From positions 1 through 50,787 of the forward strand of contig LOEZ01000036.1 in assembly GCA_001516055.1 (NCBI GenBank): a DNA stretch of 50,787 nucleotides. Reading direction: 5' to 3'. The notes beneath the pieces are model-generated. The model was not told the DNA's origin. It saw only the letters and a list, made by a program, of their open reading frames with translations, and made no database searches. The position numbers and the translations under genes were made by a program. Source of the stretch: Gracilibacter sp. BRH_c7a (GTDB taxonomy: Bacteria; Bacillota; Desulfitobacteriia; Desulfitobacteriales; Syntrophobotulaceae). Positions within the stretch are counted from its first letter, which is position 1. The number at the start of each line of letters is the position of its first letter. Shown piece by piece: positions 8,825-16,420 of this stretch.

Positions 8825-9459
8825 AATTCGTTCCTTAAAAATAGTTTGCGAGAAATATAGTATCCTTGATCAGCATAATTAATAAGTTCCCGATCTCCCT
8901 TACTGTCGCCATAGGCATAAATATAGTAGCCGGAACGTTTGGGGTATAGCTGCTGAAGTCTATTTATTTTCTCTATTCCGTAACAGTTTTCTCCTTGGAA
9001 ATTACCCGTGAGTGACCCATTTGCTATTTCTGGTTTTGAACCAATCACTTCTTCAAAAGAATTTTCCTTAGCCCATGGATAAATCCACGACTCCAAGGAA
9101 GCACTCACAATGATTAGTATATGTCCCTTCTCTTTATGCCTTTTAATAAGCTCGCGAGTTTGTTCCCGCACCAAGAAATCTATTCTAGTCAAAGAATATG
9201 TCTGGCATAGGTCGATAAAATCTTCTTCTTTCATGCCTTTAAAAAAGCTTTTAAACATTTTACATTTAGGCACAGCATTATCTACTAAGCCTAATTTATA
9301 AAGAATGATAAGAGGAGTCAAGCTAAACATACGTATCAGAAAGCGCAACAAACCAAATTTCCAAATGATTAGATCATTGAAGGAGTCCCTTCTAGTTATG
9401 GTTCCATCAAAGTCAAAAACAGCTAGTTTGTGTGTGTTTTCAGAAATATGTTGACTCAT
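8821..9459 (-). CDS. HAD-IB family phosphatase
   Basis: Haloacid dehalogenase superfamily phosphatase of subfamily IB (SerB-like). Motif I FDFDGT (D16 and D18), motif II IVSAS, and motif IV YGDSKGDREL are all intact, so catalytic activity is expected. At 212 residues the size is normal. It is coupled on both sides by ATGA overlaps: with the deacetylase upstream and the ATP-grasp gene downstream. The substrate is probably a phosphorylated intermediate of the polymer pathway, but this is not shown by sequence. Confidence 0.87.
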   Translation of the reverse strand: MSQHISENTHKLAVFDFDGTITRRDSFNDLIIWKFGLLRFLIRMFSLTPLIILYKLGLVDNAVPKCKMFKSFFKGMKEEDFIDLCQTYSLTRIDFLVREQTRELIKRHKEKGHILIIVSASLESWIYPWAKENSFEEVIGSKPEIANGSLTGNFQGENCYGIEKINRLQQLYPKRSGYYIYAYGDSKGDRELINYADQGYYISRKLFLRNEL

Positions 9460-10313
9460 ATATTATTTCCTTTAAACGAACCATCAGAATTAAAATAAGC
9501 TTCAGATACAGATATAAAGTTAAATTTATTTGTTAGCTTATCTAATTTATTTGTGAGAGGTCTTCCAATTTTCCAATAGTGTACCAAGTCAGCTAACATG
9601 GATTGTTTGATTATTGGAAAGTCTTCACAAATTTCACGTGGATGAATATAAATGTTAAGTGGGATGTCCTTCTTATTAAGATTTGATACTAAGTATTTGT
9701 AAATAAAAAAAGGTATTAGTCTGAAATAAAACGCGCCGCTTAGTGGAATTCCTATATTAGAAAACAGTTTATAAGAAGTTAATGGAATTTCCCATAAATC
9801 TTCGAATACGTTCCAGGCAGTATACTTTGAGTTTTTACGCTTAGTTAATACCAGAAAAGAATTCGGATATATACTGCTGTCATATCTAAAACCATTCTCC
9901 TTAAGAACCGGGAAAAACCAACTTTCCCTATCTGTTATTGAACATGCCGGGGCACGAAAACCCATAATGTCAATATCTCTTGATTTTTTTAATATGTCTA
10001 AAGACTTTTGGACATCTATTTTAAATTCTTTACAACTCATTTTGGAGACAAATGTATGGCTATACCCATGACAAGCAATTTCGTGGCCGGCTCCGATTAG
10101 GTTATCAACAACATCTGGAAACCTCTCAGCAATATAGCCTAAAACAAAAAAAGTAGCTTTAATATTTCTTTCACGTAAAAAAGGCAGGATAAAATCAATA
10201 GCAGCGGGTACAACTGATGACAGGTTATCCCATTCTTTATAACTAAATTTATTCTGAAAAAATTCAGTATGATACCAATCTTCGATATCAATAGTTAAGG
10301 TATTTGTTGTCAT
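9456..10313 (-). CDS. Polysaccharide deacetylase, second copy
   Basis: CE4 NodB-fold deacetylase paralogous to the one at 6749-7603. NTLTIDIEDWY holds the metal-binding aspartates, and CHGYSHTFV the metal histidines. The C-terminal YIHPREI corresponds to FHPWEVD of its paralogue. 285 residues from the ATG at 10313, chosen because AAAGGAG lies seven bases upstream; a longer frame to 10334 lacks such a site. First gene of the minus-strand run 10313 to 4027, with a possible promoter at 10346-10374. AT-richer and Lys/Asn-richer than its paralogue. Two deacetylases may act at different positions or stages of the polymer. Confidence 0.88.
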   Translation of the reverse strand: MTTNTLTIDIEDWYHTEFFQNKFSYKEWDNLSSVVPAAIDFILPFLRERNIKATFFVLGYIAERFPDVVDNLIGAGHEIACHGYSHTFVSKMSCKEFKIDVQKSLDILKKSRDIDIMGFRAPACSITDRESWFFPVLKENGFRYDSSIYPNSFLVLTKRKNSKYTAWNVFEDLWEIPLTSYKLFSNIGIPLSGAFYFRLIPFFIYKYLVSNLNKKDIPLNIYIHPREICEDFPIIKQSMLADLVHYWKIGRPLTNKLDKLTNKFNFISVSEAYFNSDGSFKGNNI

Positions 10314-10345
10314 CAAGTACTCCTTTCTCACCAATAGTTAATTAC

Positions 10346-10374
10346 ATAATATAGTATTGTTATAAAGGGGACAA
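10346..10374 (-). promoter_or_regulatory. Possible sigma-A promoter of the deacetylase-to-DUF2304 operon
   Basis: On the minus strand TTGTCC (10374-10369), a 17-base spacer and TATTAT (10351-10346) form a reasonable vegetative promoter 33 bases upstream of the deacetylase ATG. It sits in the divergent gap shared with the plus-strand RiPP genes. Confidence 0.45.
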
Positions 10375-10498
10375 GACCAAATCCTAATAATAGAATCACA
10401 TATTCGCTTATTATGTAAATTTAAAGAAGGAAATTATTGACCCTTTGTCAAATAAATGAACAGATAATCGTAATATGATTTATAAGGAGAGGAAGTGT

Positions 10499-10792
10499 AT
10501 GACCATCCTTAACAATCACTCTCATCCAGTAAAAAAGAAAGATATTGTATATCAGTCTATGCCTCCTGACACAATTCTGTTGAATTTGGATAACGGATTC
10601 TATTATAGTACGAACGAGATAGGTGCTGAAGTATGGGATTGCTGTGATGGCAGACACTCTATAATAGATATTATTAAACACATTAGCAACCAATACAATG
10701 TTTCTGCTGATGAGATTAAAAATGATGTTCTTAGTTTTATTGTTGATATGAAGAAAGAGGGGCTCCTGCAAATCCAAAATGATGAAGTTTAA
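10499..10792 (+). CDS. PqqD-like RiPP recognition protein (lasso B1-type)
   Basis: Small winged-helix protein of the PqqD family. In RiPP systems this domain, the RiPP recognition element, binds the leader peptide and presents it to the modifying enzymes; in lasso pathways it is called B1. The 97 residues show the family pattern: a strand pair around TILLNLDNGFYYSTNEIGAEVWD, then IIDIIKHISNQYNVS and a final helix DVLSFIVDMKKEGLLQ. The ATG at 10499 has AAGGAGAGGAAG just upstream; a longer frame to 10475 has none. First gene of a four-gene plus-strand operon. The likely ligand is the leader encoded at 13255-13371. Confidence 0.88.
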   Translation: MTILNNHSHPVKKKDIVYQSMPPDTILLNLDNGFYYSTNEIGAEVWDCCDGRHSIIDIIKHISNQYNVSADEIKNDVLSFIVDMKKEGLLQIQNDEV

Positions 10793-11198
10793 TAGAAAAT
10801 TACCCAAATGTTTCTTTATTATTCGGGTGGTCTTCGTGACTATTTGGTTACAATATCTCCTAGCTTTCAAAAAAATTCTTCAATTATTAGCATATATAGA
10901 ATCTAAGCAGAAGAACATCTTTGTTGAACAAGAAGAAATCGAACAAATGGTAACCATCTTATACAGGATCGCTCGCTGGAAGTTTTTTTTAATTCGCAAC
11001 AACTGTCTTAAAAAAAACTTATTGTTATACTATTTTCTCGTCCAATATGGAGTAAAAAATATTAAGATCAATATAGGGATAAGCAAAGAGAACATGAAAC
11101 TGGCCGGTCATTGTTGGCTGACCATACAAGAATGCGTTTATTTGGAACCGGAAGAATCCGTTTCGAAGTACATCGTAATCTATTCTTCAGGAGTATAA
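10779..11198 (+). CDS. Lasso-type B2 leader peptidase (transglutaminase-like)
   Basis: Cysteine-protease-like protein matching lasso peptide biosynthesis B2. In that family it cleaves the leader from the precursor together with B1. The 139 residues have an N-terminal hydrophobic helix (about 11-28), then the catalytic region: C76 in RNNCLKKNLLLYYFLVQYG and H111 in AGHCWLTI. The third acidic residue of the triad is not obvious; E118 is a candidate. It overlaps the PqqD-like gene by 14 bases, the usual B1-B2 coupling. No lasso cyclase (asparagine-synthetase-like C protein) is nearby. Confidence 0.82.
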   Translation: MMKFNRKLPKCFFIIRVVFVTIWLQYLLAFKKILQLLAYIESKQKNIFVEQEEIEQMVTILYRIARWKFFLIRNNCLKKNLLLYYFLVQYGVKNIKINIGISKENMKLAGHCWLTIQECVYLEPEESVSKYIVIYSSGV

Positions 11199-11200
11199 GC

Positions 11201-12196
11201 ATGTTAATAGCGTCCGATAACTTTATATCTTTTAAAATTGGTCACGTGAATATATCTTTTTCAGTAGATAATGATGATTTACGTATAGCCATTCAGCAAT
11301 GGTTAAAAGATTTTCAAATATCAATTCCAGAAAAACCTCAGAAGATGATTAAGGTTAGGCTACACCATTTTGAGCCTAATCAGCCGCTTCCATATAATAT
11401 ACCTAATCAAGCTAAGCTTACCGATCAAAATAATGATGCTAAATATTATACCTACCGTAATTTATGGATTGTTGAGTTTGCTCAAGCGGGAATTATGATT
11501 ATTAACCGGTCCACTCTCAATGTTCTAGGGTTAGTCTATAGTGAAATCCTACTTGAATCAGTATGGGATTTTGATATTTTCATGCATCCATTGTATGAAC
11601 TCATGCGTCAATTAGGTTTATATACTCAGCATTCCGGTGCCGTCAGCTATGACGGATTTGGCCTTCTTCTTGCCGGGAAATCGGGGCAAGGCAAATCGAC
11701 TCTCTCTGTTGATTTGCTTGAGAAAGGATTCTCGTTTTTGTCGGATGACCGCTGTTTTCTATTAGATGACAGCGGAAGCACTGAAGTAATTGGGATTTAC
11801 GAGCCAGCCAAAGTATTTGCCTTTAATATAAAACATATCTCAAAACTCAATAGTATTGAGGGTCTTTCTTCTGATATCCACACGAAGAATCACTTGGATC
11901 TTCGTATCTACTATCCAGAGAAAATCCAACTAAAAACTCCGTTGAACGGTATTATTTTCCCCAGCTGGTCGCCTAGCGAAAAAAGCCGGTTAGAGACTTT
12001 ATCACCTGGAAAAGCTCTTATTGAACTTCTTCCGCTGACTATGGTTTGTTTTGATACTGCTACGAGTAAAACCCATTTTGAATTTTTAGGAGAAGTAGTG
12101 AGTAAAACTCCTTTAAGCAGATTAATACTCGGATATGACAGGGAAAATTGGCATTCATTGGTCTTGGAATTCATTTCTCATTCGTGGAGGCAATAA
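11201..12196 (+). CDS. HPr-kinase-like RiPP-associated kinase
   Basis: P-loop kinase related to HPr kinase/phosphorylase, as found in paeninodin-type lasso clusters (PadeK), where it phosphorylates a serine near the peptide C-terminus. In 331 residues: an N-terminal domain of about 130 residues, H144 in QHSGAV, Walker A GKSGQGKST (159-167), and the SDD motif at 181-183. The ATG at 11201 lies two bases after the B2 stop with AGGAG seven bases upstream; the longer frame from 11111 overlaps B2 without a site. The peptide encoded at 13255-13371 ends in Arg-Ser-His and has three serines in its predicted core. Confidence 0.85.
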   Translation: MLIASDNFISFKIGHVNISFSVDNDDLRIAIQQWLKDFQISIPEKPQKMIKVRLHHFEPNQPLPYNIPNQAKLTDQNNDAKYYTYRNLWIVEFAQAGIMIINRSTLNVLGLVYSEILLESVWDFDIFMHPLYELMRQLGLYTQHSGAVSYDGFGLLLAGKSGQGKSTLSVDLLEKGFSFLSDDRCFLLDDSGSTEVIGIYEPAKVFAFNIKHISKLNSIEGLSSDIHTKNHLDLRIYYPEKIQLKTPLNGIIFPSWSPSEKSRLETLSPGKALIELLPLTMVCFDTATSKTHFEFLGEVVSKTPLSRLILGYDRENWHSLVLEFISHSWRQ

Positions 12197-12198
12197 AA

Positions 12199-13215
12199 TT
12201 GGATGAACTAAGCCAGGAACCGCTACTTGAATACATACGTAACAATTGTCATGCTGAATACTCTTCTTTTACCATTGAAATTACGAACACCATCCGTGAA
12301 GTAGGTGTTCGTAACATGTTCATTCAGCAAAAACTAAAGGACCTTATCCAAAAATTTGAAGGTGAAAAGATATCAGTCGTAATACTTAAAGGATCCCATC
12401 TTATTCATGATATATACCCCTTTGGTATAAGACCACTTGAGGATATTGACTTGTTGCTACAAAGGAAAGATTTTATTCTAGCCGATCAGATTATCCGTGA
12501 TATGGGCTATTCTGATTGTTCTGTTGGTTTAGATATCTGGACCCACCTGCAATTTTCTAATAAAATAACGTATACTAACCATACAATGCCTTTCATTCCT
12601 ATCGATATCCATTTCTCTCTAGGGCCATATCCTTACCTTGGTAGACTTAATGGAGAGATGTTGTTTGAGAGCTATACTGAAAAGTTAGCAACCCCATCTG
12701 GAGAGTACAATGTGCTCCAGACAGAGATTCTTCTGATTCACTTATGCCTTCATCTATTTCAACATCATAATGAAAATTGGCAAAAATCAGGCTGTGATAT
12801 TATTGCTGTTATTCTAGATAAACATGATTCTATTAACTGGGATCGGTTCAACCATATTGTGAAGGAAAATAAGCTCAATCTTCCAGTAGTCTATAGCCTT
12901 AACAAAGCATCGGAACTAGCTCCTAAAAAAATAATTCCAACCTCAGTATTAAATGAGATTGGAAATAAAAAACTTGGCGAATATGAACAAATAATTTTCA
13001 ATTTAAGCAAAAGACATCTAAACACTATGGAAAAACACCTTCTTCAGTTCATCACAACTCCCAGTTTTACCTCGAAGTTACAATGCTTACTAAGAATTAT
13101 ATTTCCAAGGAGATCATTTCTTAACCTTCATTTTTCTGGCAGTTATGTAAAATATTTTTTTTCTATACTAAAAACTTTTATTTATTTTCTGAAAACAGTG
13201 TTCTCCCAACAATGA
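12199..13215 (+). CDS. Nucleotidyltransferase family protein (NTP_transf_5-like)
   Basis: Nucleotidyltransferase-fold protein of the kind found with B1/B2/kinase RiPP clusters. Motifs: KGS at 64-66, R78 in GIRPLEDIDLLL, and the metal-binding D82-x-D84. 338 residues from a TTG at 12199, chosen because GGAGG (12186-12190) is eight bases upstream and the codon follows the kinase stop by two bases. The longest frame (TTG at 12148) overlaps the kinase with no site. It may add a nucleotide to the phosphorylated or free peptide, or act on another small molecule. It ends 39 bases from the convergent precursor gene. Confidence 0.8.
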   Translation: MDELSQEPLLEYIRNNCHAEYSSFTIEITNTIREVGVRNMFIQQKLKDLIQKFEGEKISVVILKGSHLIHDIYPFGIRPLEDIDLLLQRKDFILADQIIRDMGYSDCSVGLDIWTHLQFSNKITYTNHTMPFIPIDIHFSLGPYPYLGRLNGEMLFESYTEKLATPSGEYNVLQTEILLIHLCLHLFQHHNENWQKSGCDIIAVILDKHDSINWDRFNHIVKENKLNLPVVYSLNKASELAPKKIIPTSVLNEIGNKKLGEYEQIIFNLSKRHLNTMEKHLLQFITTPSFTSKLQCLLRIIFPRRSFLNLHFSGSYVKYFFSILKTFIYFLKTVFSQQ

Positions 13216-13254
13216 GGCGTCAATAGCACAACAGCACAATAACTTCAGGCTAAA

Positions 13255-13371
13255 TCAGTGGCTTCTGCCGCCTCCTCCGCCGCCGCCAGTACTACTTAAC
13301 GTAATTTCTTTCAATTGTACATGCTTGGTTAATACAGGCTTCTCATAACCCTGTGTTTTTTTATTATCCAT
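13255..13371 (-). CDS. Glycine-rich RiPP precursor with lasso-type leader
   Basis: A 38-residue peptide, too short for most gene finders. The ATG is preceded by a near-perfect AGGAGG about six bases upstream. The leader has Y9-x-x-P12-x-L14 and T24, the exact spacing of the lasso leader consensus YxxPxLxxxGxxxxxT (the Gly position is V18). Cutting one residue after T24 leaves SSTGGGGGGGRSH: seven glycines, no Asp or Glu, hence no acceptor for a lasso isopeptide ring. The leader should be bound by the PqqD-like protein and cut by B2. It lies 61 bases downstream of the ABC exporter gene. It could be a degenerate relic, but the strong ribosome site and intact leader argue against that. Confidence 0.82.
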   Translation of the reverse strand: MDNKKTQGYEKPVLTKHVQLKEITLSSTGGGGGGGRSH

Positions 13372-13396
13372 ATTATCCCTCCTGACTTTTTATTAA

Positions 13397-13425
13397 ATAA
13401 TAACAAATATAGGCAAAATATACAA
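13397..13425 (-). promoter_or_regulatory. Possible dedicated promoter of the precursor peptide gene
   Basis: TTGTAT (13425-13420), a 17-base spacer and TATTAT (13402-13397) on the minus strand lie wholly inside the 61-base gap after the ABC exporter stop. The -10 ends 25 bases before the precursor ATG, giving a very short leader. A separate promoter would allow high precursor levels relative to the exporter. Confidence 0.4.
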
Positions 13426-13432
13426 CTATTTG

Positions 13433-15139
13433 CTACTTTTTGGAGCATCCTTTTACATGTTTTTCAATAATATATTCTTCATAACCATAAAATTGATTAA
13501 CAATTGCTTCATCGATATATAATACTTTGTTTGATAATTTAATACTCTCGATGCTGTGGGTTATAATCAACACAATTCTATCCTTAGCAAGTAATTTTAC
13601 CGACTTAAGTATTTGTTCTTCACTATCTCTATCAAGAGAAGTTGTTGCTTCATCCAATATTAATACATAGGGATTTTCCAGTAGTGCCCTGGCAATAGAT
13701 ATTCTTTTCTTCTGTCCAGCAGATAGCCTTATACCATCTTCACCGACAATCGTATCATAACCGTCTTCTAACTTTGCGATATATGAATCGACATTGGCAA
13801 ATTCACAAGCGATCCTCAATTGCTCCTCACTTACATCTTTTCTTCCCATCACAATATTGTCCTTGATAGAAGCATTAAATAAATAATCTGCCTGAGGAAC
13901 TATTGCAATACTTTTTCTAAGAGACTTCAGTTTGATTCTCTTTATATCTATCCCTTTAATATTAATCATACCTTCAGTCGGATCATAAAATCGCATAATC
14001 AGATTGGCCAGTGTTGTTTTCCCTTGTCCGCTCTTACCTACAATACCGACTATATCTCCTTGATCAAGTTTAAAATTCACTCCTTTTAACACAGGTTCTC
14101 TCTGGGGATATGAGAAAGACACATTCTCGAACTCAATGCTGGCCTTTATTAGATCTATATCTACCGCATCAGGTCTGTCTTGAATAATAAGGGACAGATC
14201 CATTACTTCAAATATCCTCTCTGCGGCCGGCAGTGACTTGTGAAACCCAACAACTATATCATAGGCACTGAAAAATAAGCTTACAATGTAATTAAGGTAA
14301 AACGATATGGCAATCAAAGTACCAATCGTCATTTCCCCTTTTATTACCGCTATACCACCTATACCCCAAATTATTAACAATCCTAAAATGTTAATAATCG
14401 TGGTTGATGATGATGCTACGGCATATTTCATACTTAGTTTTCTCTTCGCATCTTCTGTTGCCTGCATCGCGATATATGTTTGCTCTGTTCGTGGTTCAAA
14501 TACGGAGAAGGATTGGATTGCTTTAACCATCAGTAAATCTTCCTGTAGCCTCTCCATCAAGCCTTCTTTTTTTTCTTGCACTATTTTACTTAACATAAAA
14601 ATCTTATTTTTAAAAAGCAAATATAAGCCATAGAAAATAGGCAAGAAAACACAAGCCGCTACAATCATTTTCCAATTAATATAAATAACTATAAAAAAAA
14701 TGAATACTCCTACAAGGACGTTTTGAACAAAGTAAACGAATCGGTCGAGCAACAAGTTCTGCACAGCATCAACATCAGACGTAATTCGAGAGAGCATTCT
14801 GCCTCTGTGATTTTCCGAATAGAAGCTTTGGGGCAATTTTAACAGGTGCTTATATAAATCTATTCTAAGCTTTGTAAAAACACCTTTACGTATTTTTAAA
14901 GTAATGGATGTTTGAAGTAAATACAGCAATTCTTGTATTATCCTGGCTAATGCAAGAACAACCAGCATCTTGATCAAATAAGCTGTATTGCCTGTCATAA
15001 TTCCATTATCCACAATTTCTTTATAGAAAAAGGGGTTGATTACAGTAATAAGAGTTAAAAACAGCAAAGATAGAGATATTTTTAGGCCATCTTTATAATA
15101 CGGCCTCAATAAGCTGCGAAATCTTTTAATAATAAACAT
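13433..15139 (-). CDS. ABC exporter, fused permease-ATPase
   Basis: Type I ABC exporter half-transporter: six membrane helices in the first 310 residues, then an ATPase domain with Walker A GKSGQGKTT (about residue 370), signature LSAGQKKR, Walker B VLILDEATTSLD and switch ITHS. 568 residues from the ATG at 15139, chosen because AAGGGG lies eight bases upstream; an in-frame GTG at 15196 lacks a site. There is no N-terminal C39 peptidase domain, which fits leader removal by the separate B2 protein. With the precursor gene immediately downstream it is the likely peptide exporter (the D function of lasso clusters). Confidence 0.9.
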   Translation of the reverse strand: MFIIKRFRSLLRPYYKDGLKISLSLLFLTLITVINPFFYKEIVDNGIMTGNTAYLIKMLVVLALARIIQELLYLLQTSITLKIRKGVFTKLRIDLYKHLLKLPQSFYSENHRGRMLSRITSDVDAVQNLLLDRFVYFVQNVLVGVFIFFIVIYINWKMIVAACVFLPIFYGLYLLFKNKIFMLSKIVQEKKEGLMERLQEDLLMVKAIQSFSVFEPRTEQTYIAMQATEDAKRKLSMKYAVASSSTTIINILGLLIIWGIGGIAVIKGEMTIGTLIAISFYLNYIVSLFFSAYDIVVGFHKSLPAAERIFEVMDLSLIIQDRPDAVDIDLIKASIEFENVSFSYPQREPVLKGVNFKLDQGDIVGIVGKSGQGKTTLANLIMRFYDPTEGMINIKGIDIKRIKLKSLRKSIAIVPQADYLFNASIKDNIVMGRKDVSEEQLRIACEFANVDSYIAKLEDGYDTIVGEDGIRLSAGQKKRISIARALLENPYVLILDEATTSLDRDSEEQILKSVKLLAKDRIVLIITHSIESIKLSNKVLYIDEAIVNQFYGYEEYIIEKHVKGCSKK

Positions 15140-15235
15140 GAATCTTCCCCTTATCTTTTTACCAAGAAACCACACTATCACGGGTTTTCCCAGCACCTGA
15201 AAATGAAGCGGGTAAACCGTGCTATCTACTTTACG

Positions 15236-16402
15236 TTAGCGCCTTAATAAAAACTTCCACATTCTCTTATCAAATAGATAACGTAGACAAGCCGTAATAA
15301 AGCCCACTATGGGCATGGGATCGTCTTTCGATATTATGTCATCTCTTATGCCATCACTTTTGCCACTCCAAAAAGGAGGGTTCATATTCTTTCTGTCATT
15401 GTTAAATATATAATGGAGAATATCTCCGGGAAGAAGATTACGACACATGATTCCTGTTTGATACTGTTTGACAGGTTCAACATCACCATCTACAGCAATT
15501 TTATATAACAACCACGGAAAATCAACGCCCGCATTAATTCCCATCTGCAGCGAATTCCAAAATTTACAATTCAATTCGAGAAACTTAATTTCCCCCGTTT
15601 CTTTTTGAACCATAAACTCAAGGTCAGCTATCCCAAACCAATTTAGCCCTTTCATATATTCTATTGCCATCTCCAACATCTCCGGGTAAATTACACTTTC
15701 CTGAACTGTACTAGGCCCAGTCACTAAGGGATATTTCCTGACATGTTTTTGAATAAATGAAGCTCTTAATTCGCTTCTAGAATTATATAAAAGTACAACA
15801 TCATATACATCTCCTTCTCCCAGATGTTCTTGAATAATAGGATAAGGATATTGTTCATGTACCTCTTGATATATCTTTAAAATATCTTGTTTATTATATG
15901 CAGTTTGGATTCCCCGTCCACCGTTGCTTTTAACTGGCTTTACCATTAGTGGGTAAGTTAAATGTTCAGTTATTTTCTGTATATCATCTAATTCTTCTGG
16001 AAAAACAGTTTTGGGAATATTCACACCTACTGACATAGCATGCTTGTAAGCTTTTCCCTTATCCGAGGTAATTATATAGCTATCATATTCAGGAAGGGGT
16101 ATTAAACATATTTTTTCTAGTTCTTCCTTATGCTCCATTGCAACGGCTACTGTATCCTCATCCATCGGAAAGAAAACATCAATCCCATATTCTTTGATCT
16201 TGTCACTTACATATCTATAAAAATGTTCAGGGTCTTGGGACGCACTCGAACATACTAAAGAACCCGTACAATATTTGGAGAATGCAGCAGGTGAAAATCT
16301 GGTTTCCTCAACAACATAGGTTTCTATTCCTTTTGCACCCAAAGACCTAACAGTCGCCAGAGCTTTTCGAAGTTGGGCATTCGTTATTAATACTTTCGTT
16401 AT
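15236..16402 (-). CDS. ATP-grasp domain protein, apparent ATA start
   Basis: Second ATP-grasp ligase-like protein of the island, paralogous to 7634-8824. ATP-binding MVKPVKSNGGRGI is normal, but the C-terminal metal motif reads ELNCKFWNS where the paralogue has EINPRFWGS. Homology continues upstream of the first ordinary start (TTG at 16342) through VLITNAQLRKALATVRSLG, matching the paralogue's N-terminus. The only sensible start for this is ATA at 16402 behind AGAGGGGGAG, so I use it: 388 residues. A TTG start at 16342 gives 368 residues and truncates the first strand. It lies 18 bases after the GT-C-like gene and 96 before the ABC exporter; membership in the RiPP system or the polymer pathway is open. 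Confidence 0.8.
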   Translation of the reverse strand: MTKVLITNAQLRKALATVRSLGAKGIETYVVEETRFSPAAFSKYCTGSLVCSSASQDPEHFYRYVSDKIKEYGIDVFFPMDEDTVAVAMEHKEELEKICLIPLPEYDSYIITSDKGKAYKHAMSVGVNIPKTVFPEELDDIQKITEHLTYPLMVKPVKSNGGRGIQTAYNKQDILKIYQEVHEQYPYPIIQEHLGEGDVYDVVLLYNSRSELRASFIQKHVRKYPLVTGPSTVQESVIYPEMLEMAIEYMKGLNWFGIADLEFMVQKETGEIKFLELNCKFWNSLQMGINAGVDFPWLLYKIAVDGDVEPVKQYQTGIMCRNLLPGDILHYIFNNDRKNMNPPFWSGKSDGIRDDIISKDDPMPIVGFITACLRYLFDKRMWKFLLRR

Positions 16403-16420
16403 ACTCTCCCCCTCTGAGCC

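Noticed and set aside
10448-10870. Minus-strand frame of 140 codons opposite the PqqD-like gene
   Set aside because: Antisense shadow; the plus-strand proteins match known families and have ribosome sites.
13255-13371. Precursor as a true lasso peptide
   Set aside because: The core has no Asp or Glu at ring-closing positions 7-9, or anywhere, and no lasso cyclase is present.
13255-16402. Precursor plus ATP-grasp as a graspetide system
   Set aside because: Graspetide rings need Asp or Glu side chains in the core; there are none, and the ATP-grasp protein resembles the island's other ligase.
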